A stretch of DNA of 64,000 nt from Wurfbainia villosa (GCA_025175895.1 CM046001.1:49165719-49229718); one strand, 5' to 3'. Positions 1 to 12,678 are shown, counted from the stretch's first letter. Translations and numbers: made by a program. Notes: generated from the letters alone by a model not told the origin.

Positions 1-1559
1 TTAGAGTGTGCTAGCACCCTTTAGAAATTTCGGCCAAGGAGGTTGGGAGAGCTTGAGAGAGTGATCCAAGGAAGAAGATGAAGTTAAGAAGAAGAAGATG
101 GAGTTACCCAAAATCAATTTCCATTTAGATATAGAAGTGGCCAGCCACATTATAGCTTGGGAGGTTACATGCATGCATGTAACTCCAATGGCTCTTGGTC
201 TCCCTCATGAGGTGGCACCAATTGATAAGTCAATGATGATGTGGAGCATCATCATTGGCCGGACATACCAAGTCATCATCATGACATGGCATTTAGTCAA
301 GTCAAACTTGACCTTTCATCTTCCCTCTCAAGTCAAGTCAAACTTGACCTCTAATCTCCCATGGTTGATCAAATCTAACCACTTGACTCAAGTCAATTTA
401 ATTTAATGAATATCTATTCATTAATTTAAATTGATTTGATGAATCAAATCTAAATTAGACTCATTCAACACTTGAATCAAATCGAGTCCAACTCAATTAG
501 TCTAATTAGGATTACTCTTAATCCAATTTGGTTCATCCCATGAACCTAATCCTCATGGTTCATCATATGAACTTAATCTCCATCTAATTTCCCTTATGTG
601 TGTGACCCTATAGGTTCTTGTAACGTTGGCAATGTCCCTAAACCAATTTAGGAACATAAGCAATGAGCGGTATCTAGCAACACATCATTGCTACCTAAGT
701 TACAAGAATGTTGAGCTCCAACATCACCTTTGTGACTACTAATTATGACTCTCATAATATGTGACAATATCCCTCTATCCTTGACATCTAGATTGACCAA
801 TCGAGGCATAGACCGTGTCATCCTCGGTACAATCTATATCTTGAACTCCAAGTAGACTCACTCTAATCAAATGAGCTCAATATCTCATATTGACTCATTT
901 GGGCATGGTCATGCACATTGTGATCTCACTCTATCAAGAATATCGATGTCACCCCCGTCATATAGGAGGGATAGATCCCATCTACATCACTCACATCCCT
1001 CCATATAATTTGTTACATACCCAGTAATCGCCTTTATAGTCCACCCATTTACGGGTGACGTTTGACGAAGCCAAAGTATGCAACTCCTTATGTAGGGAAC
1101 CATGGTGACATCAGGTCCAAGAACTAATAGTCATACTAATAGCCACATGAGAAAGTATATGACACTCATATAATGATCCATGATACTTTCTCATGGCGGG
1201 TCATTCAATATACATTCTCCAATGCATACCCATGTGTCAACTTGATATCTCATATCCATGACTTGTGAGATCAAGTCATCGTGTTGACCTACATGCTAGT
1301 CTCTACGCATTAACATTGTCCCTGAATGTTAATACTTGACTAGGAATGATTAAGAGTAGTGTTCTCTATATCATCTCATTATTGATTCAACCAATCGATT
1401 GATATAGATAAGAACCTACTACTCAAGGACATTATTATATTTAGTTATTTGGCAGCAATACAAGTAAATATAATAACCATGCCTTTATAAAGAGGAATAT
1501 GATACAATAAAGTCCATACAACAATCATCACATGATTGGCTCTAGGGCTTTCACTAACA
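1..1559 (-). repeat. Copia-1 3' LTR (truncated by window start)
   Basis: It matches 7276-8822 almost base for base, with scattered substitutions and a few short indels. In element sense it begins TGTTAGTGAAAGCC at position 1559. About 260 bp of its far end lie outside the window. Confidence 0.93.
1484..1492 (-). promoter_or_regulatory. Putative TATA box in Copia-1 3' LTR
   Basis: CTTTATAAA in element sense, about 70 bp into the LTR. The same motif is at 8747-8755 in the other LTR. This would imply a very short U3, so its role as the start-site TATA box is tentative. Confidence 0.4.
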
Positions 1560-1568
1560 ATCTCCCAC
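1560..1568 (-). promoter_or_regulatory. Polypurine tract of Copia-1
   Basis: In element sense GTGGGAGAT directly precedes the 3' LTR. This is the expected plus-strand DNA priming site. Confidence 0.8.
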
Positions 1569-1579
1569 TAGCACTAGTG

Positions 1580-3450
1580 TCAATCACCGTAGTATCTAAT
1601 ACCCAATGACCTAGTGTGACCATCATGCTTTTTCTGTGCCAAAGTCTTGGTCAAGGGATTTGCGATGTTAGCCTTTGTGGGTACTCTACAAATCTTCACA
1701 TCTCCTCTATCGATAATCTCTCAAATGAGATGGAAGCACCGATATATTCGGCCTCTGTTGTAGAATCAACAATTATGTCCTGCTTGGAACTCTTCCAGCT
1801 CACAGCACCACTATTCAAGCAAAACACGAACCCTGACTATGATCTATAATCATCCTGGTCAGTTTGGAAGCTGACATCACTGTAACCCTTTATAGCTAGC
1901 TCCTCATCGCCTCAAAATATCAAGAAATATTCTTTAGTCCTTCTCAAGTACTTAAGAATACTCTTGACTGCTATCCAGTGATGCTCACCTGGATCTGACT
2001 GGTATCTACTCGTCATGCTCAAAGCATACGAGACATTAGGACGAGTACACAGCATGGCGTACATGATAGATCCTATAGCAGATGCATAAGGGATCTTATC
2101 CATGCATTCTCTCTCCTCTCTAGAAGAGGGACTTTGAGTCTTCGAAAGACTCACACCATGTGACATCGGCAGAAGTCCCTTCTTTGAATTCTGCATGGCA
2201 AACCATAGTAATACCGTGTCAATGTATGTACTCTGACTTAGGCCAAGCAATCTCTTAGATCTATCTCTATAGATCTTGATGCCTAGAATACAGGCTGCTT
2301 CACCTAAGTTTTTCATTGAGAAGCACGTCCCCAGCCAAGTCTTCACAGACTGTAGCGAAGGGATGTCATTCCCAATGAGCAGCATGTCATCCACATACAA
2401 TACAAGGAACACAACTGTATTCCCATTAACCCTTTTGTAGATACAGGGTTCATCTTCATTCTTGATAAAACCAAACTATTTGATCACATCATCGAATCGA
2501 AGATTCCAGCTCCGAGAGGCTTGCTTTAGCCCATAAATGGACCTTTGCAGCTTGCATACTTTCCCAGTATGCTGTGGATCTTCAAAACCCTCAGGTTGTG
2601 TCGTGTACACATCCTCGAGTAAGTTTCCATTCAGAAATGCAGTTTTTACATCCATTTACCAGATCTCATAATCGTGGTATGCTGCAATAGCAAGCAAGAT
2701 CCGAATGGACTTAAACATCGCCACTTGAGAAAAGGTTTCATTATAGTCAATACAATGAATTTGCTTGAAACCTTTAGCCACCAATCGACCCTTATAGATA
2801 TGCGTAAGTCCATCCATGTCAGTCTTTCTCCTAAACACCCACTTACACCCAATGGGTTTGACCCCTTCAGGTGGATCAACCAAAGTCCATACTTGGTTGG
2901 TGTACATGGATTCCATCTCGGATCTTATGGTCTCTAGCCATTTCTCAGAATCTGGGCTCATCACAGCTTCCTGATAGGAGGTAGGCTCATTCTCAATGAG
3001 CATAACATCATCATGGTCAGACAAGAGAAATAAGTATCTCTCAGGTTGACGACGTACCCTATCAGACCTGCAAAGAGGTAGGTCTACCTGAACAGGTGGT
3101 TGTTCCACAACTCTTTGTGCAACAATCTTATCACCCACAACACTTTGTGGTTCTTGTTCAACCTCCATCAAGGCCTCAGTGCTATGGTCCTTATCTTGAA
3201 TTTCTTCAAGATCGAAGGTACTCCCACTAGTTTTTCTAGAAACAAAATCCCTTTCTAGAAAAACTCCAATCTTTGCCACAAACACTTTGTGCTGACTAGG
3301 AATGTAGAAGTAATATCCCTTTATATCCTTGGGATATCCAATAAAATAGCACCTATCGAATTTGGGTCCCAGTTTGTCTGAGACTTGACGTCGAACGTAA
3401 GCCTCACAACCCCAAATCCTCATAAAAGACATCTTGGGATTTCTCCCTTT
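1580..3450 (-). pseudogene. Copia-1 pol: reverse transcriptase and RNase H (broken)
   Basis: Copia RT and RNase H would copy the element RNA into cDNA inside virus-like particles. The RT region shows the KPIGCKWVF and RLVAKGF-type motifs near 2760-2870, and the catalytic YVDD box in LVLYVDDMLLIGND near 2370-2410, which is intact. RNase H shows STTEAEYIGAS near 1740 and the terminal VPTKANIANPLTK. Frame breaks: a stop right after DYEIW near 2656, a stop just before FGFIKN near 2475, a stop after YFLIF at about 1912, and another after DDYRS near 1846. The middle of RNase H, including the CDN block, is deleted with a frame change near 1715-1735. The frame ends in a TGA at 1580-1582, just before the polypurine tract. 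Confidence 0.9.
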
Positions 3451-4392
3451 CTATATCGTATATGGTGTCTTTATGACAGCCTTGGATGGTACACGGTTAA
3501 GGGTAAAGGCTGCTGTGTCTAGAGCATATCCCCAAAAGAATATAGGAAGATCTGTGTGACTCATCATAGATCGTACCATATCTAATAGGGTACGATTCCT
3601 CCTTTCGGATACACCATTCCACTGTGGTGTTCCAGGAGGAGTGAGTTGGGATAGAATCTCACACTCAGCTAGATAGTCACGAAACTCATGGCTAAGGTAT
3701 TCACCACCTCGATCTGATCGAAGTATCTTAATACTCTTGCCAAGCTGGTTTTGTACTTCATTCTTGAATTCTTTGAACTTTTCAACGGATTCTGATTTAT
3801 GTGTCATAAGATACACATAACCATATCTACTGAAGTCATCAGTAAATGTAATGAAGTACCTATAACCACCTCTAGCAGCAACATTGTAAGGACCACATAC
3901 ATCACTATGTATAAGTCCTAACAAATCTGTTGCTCTTTCGCTGTGTCCACTAAAGGGAGTCTTGGTCATCTTGCCTAAAAGGCAAGACTCGCATGTCTCA
4001 TATGATTCAAAATCAAATGAGTCTAGCAGCCCATCCTTATGGAGATGAGATAAGCGACTTTCATTTATGTGACCTAAGCGACAATGCCAGAGATAGATTT
4101 GCTTCAACTCATTTGACTTGAACCTCTTGGTACTTATGTTATAGATAGGGCTCTCTAAGTCTAGAAAGTAGAGTTCGTTCATTAGAGGTGCACTATAATA
4201 GAACATATCATTTAAATAAACTGAACAACATTTGTTTTTTATTATAAATGAAAATCCTTTCTTGTCCAAACAAGAAACTGAAATGATGTTCTTAGTTAAG
4301 GCAGGCACATAACAACATTCATCTAATTCTAGTACAAGCCAAGAGGACAGAGATATATCATAAGTTCCTACAGCAACAGCAGCAACCCTTGC
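3451..4392 (-). pseudogene. Copia-1 pol: GAG-pre-integrase and integrase
   Basis: Integrase inserts the cDNA into the genome. The frame 4308-3451 carries the HHCC zinc-binding domain (WHCRLGH ... CESCLLGKM), then the DDE core: Asp in LIHSDVCGP, Asp in ILRSDRGGEY and Glu in NGVSERRNRT, all present. It is in frame with the gag-protease part upstream (one TGA near 4393) and with RT downstream (one TAG near 3451, where relatives have Trp in PYEIW). The catalytic set is complete, so the damage here is limited to the two flanking stops. Confidence 0.9.
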
Positions 4393-5373
4393 TCAATTGC
4401 CTACTCGTAGGTCCACCTCGCCCTTTGTCAATGCCCTGCTATTTCTCAGCGTCTGCACATTGGTACAAATGTGAGATGCACATCCGGTATCTAATACCCA
4501 TGATGAAGAAATAGATAGATTGACTTCTATAACATTTATACCTGAAGTAGAAGTCTCACTTCTTTTCTTCTTAAGATCTTCCAGGTAAGCTTTGCAGTTA
4601 CGCTTCCAGTGTCCAGCTTCCTTGCAGTGGAAGCAAGCCCCTTCCTTGGCTACCCCTCCTTTGGGTTTAAGTTCTTTACCTTTGCCCTTGTCTTGGGACT
4701 TTCCCTTACCTTTAGGCTTGCCCTTGCCATTCTTTTTGTGCACCATCAAAATGGTGTCAGATTTTCCCTTCTTAAGGTTAAGCTCAGCAGGTCTCAACAT
4801 GCTGAGCATCTCAAGCAGTGGCTTATCAATTTCATTCATGTTATAATTCGTGATAAATTAATTGTAGGCTTGTGGCAAAGATTGCAAGATTAGGTCAGTG
4901 GCCAGCTCTTGGCCAAGTGGGAATCCCAGCCTTTGTAGGTTTTCTACGTACCCAATCATCTTGAGTACATATGGACCTACGGGAGTCCCATCTTGCATTT
5001 TGGACCCAAATAATGCCTCAGAGACTTCATATCTCTCATGCCTTACTTGTCCTTGATATAGTTGACGAAGATGTCCAACCAAATCATAAGCATTCATGAA
5101 CTCATGTTGCTTCTGAAGCTCAGAGTTCATGGTCGCGAGCATTAGATATGACACATCTAATGCATCATCTTGATGCTTCTTGTAAGCATATTTGTCAGCT
5201 CGCGAGGCAGTGGCAGGAGGTGCCTCCGGAATGGGCTGCTCCAGGACGTACAACTTCCTTTCTTGGGTGAGAACAATTCTCAGGTTCCTGTACCAGTCCA
5301 GGAAATTTGCTCCATTGAGCTTGTCCTTCTCAAGGACAGAGCGCAGAGAGAGAGTGTTCGTGTTTGTCGACAT
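4393..5373 (-). pseudogene. Copia-1 gag and protease (one internal stop)
   Basis: The frame opens at the ATG at 5373 (MSTNTNTLSLRSVLEKDKL). It shows the copia gag signature NFLDWYRNLRIVL near residue 25, then the QKQHEFMNAYDLVGHL capsid helices. A TAA at 4858-4860 interrupts the frame after LPQAYN; the reading continues in phase to a CCHC zinc knuckle (CFHCKEAGHWKRNC) and the protease active site LDTGCASHIC. A second stop near 4393 separates it from integrase. Gag forms the particle and binds RNA, and the protease cuts the polyprotein. Start choice: first ATG in the conserved frame, after a 1.6 kb leader. Confidence 0.9.
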
Positions 5374-6154
5374 AGTTATCTACAACATACAATGCAGAGA
5401 ATTAATATCATATTCCTTTTATCATTTAATTAGGCCTTTAATCAAATGATGCTCCCACTGAATTATAGGAATTTTATAGAATCGAGTTATGGATGTGGTC
5501 AAACCACATTACTATATTCATACAAACTAGCTATAATTCTTGCGGGACAAGATCCACATCATACTAAGCCTTGAGTTAGCTTTGGCTAAATCGCCCAAGA
5601 CTTAGTACGATCGGTGGGTAACTCATTACCGATTACATCTCTATGCAACTCTTGTTTATAGGATCAAGACCCACATTTACAAAAGACCTTGAGTTAGCTT
5701 TGGCTAAATCGCCCAAGATTTAGTGTAAATGCAATCTTATCCTATCTTTCCAACGGTTGGAATATGCCTATAGTTCTACTCGATCCAATTGAGTTAACTA
5801 GTTTTGCTCAATCTAATTGAACTTACTCTAACCCAAGCGTGATAGGCGGGACCAAGATTGTCCCTTCGCACCCTACCAAGATAATATGCGTTGCTCTGCT
5901 TTGGCAGATTCAACAACAACAAATGATCGAGGTAGTGATGGGTATCAAGGCTCGGTAGGCATTTTCAAGTTGATTCAATTATGATCTAATCTAATCGTAA
6001 TGTGTATCATATATGCATTGAGGCCTTTATTATCCTATATTAGCATGCATCACATACATATATACATTATTCTAGCATGCATCATATACATACAAGAAAA
6101 TTATCCTAGCATGCATCATATACATACAAGCATGCATCACATACATACAAGCAA

Positions 6155-6190
<36 letters not shown>

Positions 6191-6993
6191 TTTACTGTGA
6201 TGTAGTCATGACCCTACTACGATCTTCTCAAGCCAATGAGAAGATCGTACTGTCAACCTAAGGCTAGCGGCTTCTCCAAGCGCTTCCTTTGACCATCATG
6301 TGTCGTCGGCACCCTTCTCGTAACTTCGTCTACAAGTGGACTTTTCATCGCTCCATTTTGTACATTACAAATATGAAACTCGAGTTACATTCGAGTCTAA
6401 AACTATTTACAACTAGAATTTCAAAAGAAGAGATACGACGCGCAAGTCGCATACACTATACAATACGCACAACCACAAAAACGGCACGCAGGCCGTATTA
6501 TGAATTACAACACACATAATCCAATAAAATTGGGGTCATTGGGTCATGACAATCATAGAATTATACATAATTCTAAATTATATATTTTTATAGAAAATTT
6601 CTATAATTTTTCCTAATTTTTTTTTTCAAATTTATGAGTCACCTCTCCGTAACGGTCCCGCTAAGCAGTTTCCGGGCGTGATCGTGGGACAAGGCCCCTT
6701 TCGGGGATAGGGGCAGCGCCCATACTCAAAAAATTAACTTTGCGAGTGTCCCTATTATGATCCTACAGTGACTTAAGTCACTGTCCCAAAAACCTAAAGC
6801 GAGAACTCGCTGTTTCGGAGAGTTTTTCTCGACGGTTGAAGCCTACAAGTGTCCCAACACTCGATGCTTCGACTCTTCGAGAAAAATACCCAAAAATTCT
6901 ATAAAATTAGGAAATTTACAGAAACATAAAAATCTATAATTTTATATCTAATATAAAAACTACAAAAACGAAACACATACATGCTTCACACGT
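5374..6993 (-). other. Copia-1 untranslated leader
   Basis: About 1.6 kb between primer binding site and gag with no convincing coding frame. It includes a roughly 35 bp segment (GAGTTAGCTTTGGCTAAATC core) present twice, near 5571 and 5685, plus the short repeats at 6040-6187. Confidence 0.75.
6040..6187. repeat. Short direct repeats and AT microsatellite
   Basis: Four or more imperfect copies of AGCATGCATCAYATACATA are followed by an AT run at about 6159-6187. It lies in the leader of Copia-1. Confidence 0.85.
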
Positions 6994-7006
6994 GGCTCTG
7001 ATACCA
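6994..7006 (-). promoter_or_regulatory. Primer binding site of Copia-1
   Basis: In element sense TGGTATCAGAGCC, one base after the 5' LTR. It is complementary to the 3' end of initiator tRNA-Met, the usual primer of plant copia elements. Confidence 0.92.
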
Positions 7007-7007
7007 C

Positions 7008-8822
7008 TGTTGGGTTTTTCCGAGCCGCAAAAATCACTTTTTGCGTTGCGGAAACCTCGGAAGCCCCGTCCACGGATCCGTGCGAAGTATAAAACTAAAA
7101 CATGTATGTTCTTATATACCTTTAGATCTAGTCTAGATCTACATGATAAGAAGTTACCCTCGATGCGTTGCCCTTCGCAAATTCCGCTCGTCCAAAAGGT
7201 TCGCCGGAACTCGAGAGTGTCAAGTGCACACTCCTCTATTGGTATCCACACAAGCAATAGGTGGAGAAAAATACCTTAGAGTGTGCAAGTACCCTTTAGG
7301 AATTTCGGCCAAGGAGGTTGGGAGAGCTTGAGAGGGTGATCCAAGGAAGAAGATGAAGTTAGGAAGAAGAAGATGGAGTTACCCAAAATCAATTTCCATT
7401 TAGATCTAGAAGTGGTCGGCCACATTATACCTTGGGAGGTTACATGCATGCATGTAACTCCAATGGCTCTTGGTCTCCCTCATGAGATGGCACCAATTGA
7501 TAAGTCAATGATGATGTGGAGCATCATCATTGGCCGGCCATGCCAAGTCGTCATCATGACATGGCATTTGGTCAAGTCAAACTTGACCTTTCATCTTCCC
7601 TCTCAAGTCAAGTCAAACTTGACCTCTAATCTCCCATGGTTGATCAAATCTAACCACTTGACTCAAGTCAATTTAATTTAATGAATCTCTATTCATTAAT
7701 TTAAATTGATTTGATGAATCAAATCTAAATTAGACTCATTCAACACTTGAATCAAATCGAGTCCAACTCAATTAGTCTAATTAGGATTACTCTTAATCCA
7801 ATTTGGTTCATCCCATGAACCTAATCCTCATCGTTCATCATATGAACCTAATCTCCATCTAATTGCCCTTATGTGTGTGACCCTATAGGTTCTTGTATCG
7901 TTGGCAATGTCCCTAAACCGATTTAGGAACATAAGCAATTAGCGGTATCTAGCAACACATCATTGCTACCCAAGTTACAAGAATGTTGAGCTCCAACATC
8001 ACCTTTGTGACTACTAATTGTGACTCTCACAATATGTGACAATGTCCCTCTATCCTTGACATCTAGATTGACCAATCGAGGCATAGACCGTGTCATCCTC
8101 GGTACAATCTATATCTTGAACTCCAAGTAGACTCACTCTAATCAAATGAGCTCAATGTCTCATATTGACTCATTTGGGCATGGCCATGCACTTTGTGGTC
8201 TCACTCTATCAAGAATATCGATGTCAACCCCGTCATATAGGAGGGATAGATCTCATCTACATCCCTCCGCATAATTTTTTACATACTCAGTAATCGCCTT
8301 TATAGTCCACCCATTTACGGGTGACGTTTGACGAAGCCAAAGTATGCAACTCCTTATGTAGGGAACCATGGTGACTTCAGGTCTAAGGACTAATAGTCAT
8401 ACTAATAGTCACATGAGAAAGTATATGACACTCATATAACGATCCATGATACTTTCTCATGGCGGGTCATTCAGTATACATTCTCCAATGCATACCCATG
8501 TGTCAACTTGATATCTCATATCCATGACTTGTGAGATCAAGTCATCGTGTTGACCTACATGCTAGTCTCTACGCATTAACATTGTCCCTGAATGTTAATA
8601 CTTGATTAGGAATGATTAAGAGTAGTGTTCTCTATATCATCTCATTATCGACTCAACCAATCGATTGATATAGATAAGAACCTACTACTCAAGGAAATTA
8701 TATTTAGTTATTTGGCACCAATACAAGTAAATATAATAACTATGTCTTTATAAAGAGGAATATGATAAAATAAAGTCCATACAACAATCATCACATGATT
8801 GGCTCTAGGGCTTTCACGAACA
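7008..8822 (-). repeat. Copia-1 5' LTR
   Basis: 1815 bp, ending TG...CA on both strands (TGTTGGG at 7008, GAACA at 8822). It is the direct repeat of 1-1559. In element sense its first bases read TGTTCGTG where the other LTR has TGTTAGTG, so the terminus has drifted. It contains the TTTATAAAG motif at 8747-8755. Confidence 0.93.
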
Positions 8823-9130
8823 TAGCTTACCAGTTGGCTTTATCTCCGACACTGGCGAGTGCTCACAACATATTTCCTATTTCTATACTGAGAAAATACG
8901 TGTCACATATTGATCATGTTCTGAAAGAGGTTCCGAATTTTACCTCAGACTATTACGACTTACGAGAAGATTCCAGGGTGGATCTTAGGTCGCAAGAGCG
9001 ACAGTAGTGGGACAAAATCATCTGACTCGTAAAGGTTGGATGACAGCATCATACAGATGAAGAGGCCACATGAGAGATGGATGATATTATCCGAGCTCGG
9101 TACCCTCATCTAGTCACTGGAGATGTGTGA
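8823..9130 (+). pseudogene. Gypsy integrase C-terminal fragment (upstream copy)
   Basis: The reading YQLALSPTLASAHNIFPIS, then LRKYVSHIDHVLKEV, is the GPY/F-like end of chromovirus integrase. It is followed by a degraded tail with EEATWELDD and YPHLVTGDV before a TGA at 9128. The N-terminal part is missing because Copia-1 inserted here. It is paralogous to 20851-21161, to which it is roughly nine-tenths identical by eye. A stop after the ERQ segment near 9005 breaks the frame. Confidence 0.88.
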
Positions 9131-11060
9131 TTTGTCTAGATACTTGAGATGTTTGTTATGACATCTCGTACTCGTAAATGAGTCGAAAATTTAGAGACTA
9201 AATTTTTATTAGTGGGGAAGATTGTAAAATACCGAAAAATAATAATAATAATAATAATAAAATATTCTTTATTGATTAAGAAGGTATCTTGTGAAATTTT
9301 CAGAAATTTTAGAAATTTTTCTGGATTCAAATGGAATTCATATGACCGCTTAAGTGGAAAAGTAAAGCTTAAATAGGTGGTTGAGTCAGCCTAAGCTAAC
9401 TTAAAGCTCGAACCCAACTCGAGATGAAGTTCCCATTTATTTCCTTGAAGGCGTTTCTTCCGTTTCTTTCTCAAGCCGCTTCTTTTCCTCTCCGCGTAAC
9501 TTTTCCTCTCCTTCACCGCGCGATGCAGCCGATCGCCTCCCCTTCGTCTCTGAATCCACCGGAGGCTGAGTTCCTTCTCTCGGTGGGAGATCCAGTTGGA
9601 GGGTAGGCCGATCCCTCTTCCCCGAGCTCTCGACAACACCTTTGCGGGAGCCGATCGACATCGTGATCGCCGTGACAGAGCTACCGCCGTGGGTCATAGG
9701 GTGGTCGCAGGAGTGGTTATAGGGTAGCGGCGTTTTGTTTCATGTTGGACTGCCCGGTGAACAGCTTGATCGGAGAGGTGGACTAAGCTGAGGATTTAAG
9801 GAGGATTGTCACCGATCAAGCTGTGGAATCACTCTTAGCAGCCTTGATTCAATTACTCCTGTGTCGCAGCAATGCCTTGTGGTTCTGGCTACATGGCTAC
9901 GCGTGGAATAGAAGGTATGTGCTGGTGTTAGATTCATATTTCTCAATGTATATGGTTGTTAGCAAATGGATCTGTGAGGTGTTTTGTTTTTACTGTGAAT
10001 GAGTCTATGGGGTCAACGTGGTTGTTCATAGGCTGTAGTGTAGGTGTAGGTGATTTAGTTGTGAATTGAGTTGTAATGGCAGTGAGGTAAATTGGTGGCA
10101 CAAGGGTCGTGTTGTTTATTCGTTGCAAAGCCTTTGAGGTTTCGTGGTTAGCTGATACGTTAACTAGGGGATAGGGTGATGTATGGTGGTGATTTGCATA
10201 TCTTGATTGTGGATTTGGTGTTGAAGTGTTGGTTGACTGGATTGGTTGGAATTGAGGTAAGTTCATATTTGAATGGTTGCAAATGCTTATCGTTTGATAG
10301 ATTGTTAGTTAATCTAAGTGGGATGGATGCTACTATAATGTGCAATTGATGTTGTAATTGAATTGGAGATTTGGTGAGTTTTGACCTGATCATGCTATAA
10401 AGTGCGGTAGTAATATCATTCTATGATCCTTGTTATAGGGATTAATATGGAGGGTTGATTAGGTTAATTGGATAACTAGATCAATCTAGTTGATCGGGGT
10501 ACGAAGTCGATGTAGGATTCGATTCGAGGATTCGTTGTTATGCTTGCACTTAATCATAATGTTTGATATTTATAGGACGTGGATACGAGACAGGTCTGTG
10601 GCCATAAGGACTTCATTGTTTCGAGCATTACAGCAGGTGAGTAATTTTCTACCCTGGTCAGATAGATGTAATTGCATTCAGATTTAGTCATAAATATGAG
10701 CATGTTAGGTGTTCATATTATTTTGACCCTGCTCTTATTATCCATATGCTTGATATTTGTCGTTGGCTATATTTACTCAAAGGTTGATATCACATTTCCT
10801 TAATTATGATTTAGGGTTATAGATGTGATGTAAATTGGCCTAAATGTTTAGTAGGGTGTAGATGTTAGAGTATGGGTGATGACCCAATTTATAAATTGGT
10901 AAAAAGGTCATCCGTGGGTAGGTAATGCCCTAAATGTAGGGTTTATTTCTAATACTCGTATAGTGCATACTTATTACCAACCATGTGTTGTGTAATGGTT
11001 AAGTGAAGGGTGATTAGCGTGTCGCTACGGACCAGTAGTCCTAGCTTGATATGATTAGTC

Positions 11061-11335
11061 GAGTACGACCCTCTAAAGGATAGAGAGTGCGTCAATCAGT
11101 TGAGTATGATTCTCTATTGGATAGAGAGTTATGATCAATCGAGTACGACTCTCTACAAGATAGAGAGTGCGTCGATCAGTTGAGTACGACTCTCTATTGG
11201 ATAGAGAGTTATGATTAGTTGAGTATGACTCTCTACAGGATAGAGAGTCCGTCGATCAGTTGAGTACGACTCTCTACAGGATAGATAGTGTATTGATCAG
11301 ATGGGTATGACTCTTTATTAAACAGAGAGTCTATG
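11061..11335. repeat. Hairpin array in gypsy LTR 1 (about 40 bp units, 7 copies)
   Basis: Seven units start near 11061, 11102, 11141, 11182, 11221, 11262 and 11302, spaced 41 and 39 bp in turn, giving an 80 bp dimer period. Most units contain ACTCTCTA, five bases, then TAGAGAGT, a short inverted repeat. The last unit has drifted. Confidence 0.9.
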
Positions 11336-11825
11336 ATAGATGTCTGTACGTGTGACAGCACATTCATGTTATTTGCATGCATTCTGACGACATAGTCTCC
11401 CTTGGGGTTGAGAGAGTCGTCAGTCATCTTGCCTCCCAGGTTACTCCCCGAGGAGTAACTGGTGTGAAAGTAGAGCATCTGTTGTGTCGCACTCTACCAC
11501 TATAGACGGTGATAGTTGGAGTTGCGTGCAGTTGTCCTGGATGCGTGGCACTCAACCACTCATTGGTAGTGTCTGTCGGAGTGGCCAGCAGCAGGGGACC
11601 CCGTTGTGTAGCGAGCTCTTTACACTCATATGCTACTTGATCATACTGCCCACTCGGCCACTCTAGAGCGGTGGTTGGTGTTGAGTTGGGATAGTTATCA
11701 TGTCGTGCCACCTAGGCCACACTGGGGTCGTGGTAGCGAGTAGGGGTGCGCAGGCATGACCATGCATGCTGCATTGTCATATCTTTTGGCGCTTTGCATA
11801 TTACCATATATATATACATATATGC

Positions 11826-11828
<3 letters not shown>

Positions 11829-11917
<89 letters not shown>
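11829..11917. repeat. TA microsatellite
   Basis: Uninterrupted TA run of about 89 bp within gypsy LTR 1. The matching tract in LTR 2 is about 59 bp (35739-35797). Confidence 0.97.
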
Positions 11918-11919
<2 letters not shown>

Positions 11920-12675
11920 ATGGTTGTGATTAATATATATATATATATATGCAGTCTATATATATATGCTTATTGTGATGTTGCATTTGATTGTACTATG
12001 CTTGCTGCATTTAGTTGTACATCATATTCATGCATACTTCTTGCATCTATTTTACGGGTTTATCGGATACTTGTATATGTGTTGGACAGACCATTAGATA
12101 TCTTGACCTGTAGCATGAGTATATTGTGAGTTGGTATTACTCTTCTTGTTATATATATGTTGGTTATATGCTCAGGTTGGATCAGAGTAGCGTAGCAGAC
12201 TTTCAGGTTGTTCATTTGGTTAGATGGTATATGCTTGTATTTATATACTATGCTGATATACCTGTTATACCTCTAGATTATTTTGTTGAATTACATGTGA
12301 TATTTGATATATATATACATGTTTTTCTATTACCTATTGAGTTTTACTCACCACCACAAACCCTGGATTTTTCTATCGCCCAAGTAACAGGTAGCCGACT
12401 TCGTGATGGACTTGGAGCACCGCTGGCTGGCATCATCTCATCTCAACTTCAAGAGTCCGGGTTTTTGGGTTTTTCGTATGTCTTGTTATGTATTATGAGT
12501 GTTCATGGTGTTATGTGTTATGTGATGTACGCACACGTTGGTGCGGGATTTGACGAGGTTTTCTTTACGTTCTGGTTTTAGTCATACCGGTATACATGGT
12601 GTGTGGTTGTATTGATATGTGTGGTTATGGGTATGTCGTTGTATTAGTTTCTGTTGTGTTTCATTATTTTGTTAT

Positions 12676-12678
<3 letters not shown>

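Larger units (their letters stand above)
1..8822 (-). mobile_element. Copia-1: Ty1/copia LTR retrotransposon, Angela/Tork-like, defective
   Basis: Two long direct repeats (1-1559 and 7008-8822) flank an internal region whose minus strand encodes gag, protease, integrase, RT and RNase H in copia order. The primer binding site lies next to the right repeat and the polypurine tract next to the left repeat, so the element reads right to left. The left LTR is cut by the window edge, so the target duplication cannot be checked; the right flank begins TAGCT. That flank is Ty3/gypsy integrase sequence, so this copy landed inside the upstream gypsy element. Several in-frame stops and an RNase H deletion make it non-autonomous. 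The lineage is assigned from gag and RT motifs only. Confidence 0.93.

Noticed and set aside
6994..7006. tRNA gene suggested by matches to the iMet 3' end here and at other sites
   Set aside because: Only the primer-complementary 13 or so bases are present, always beside an LTR; no cloverleaf.
9391..9697. Overlapping ORFs at the start of gypsy LTR 1 (similar at 33390-33680)
   Set aside because: GC-rich stretch of the LTR; frames differ between the two LTR copies and match no domain.
11061..11335. CRISPR-like array
   Set aside because: Units are imperfect, contiguous hairpin repeats without unique spacers, in a plant retrotransposon LTR.
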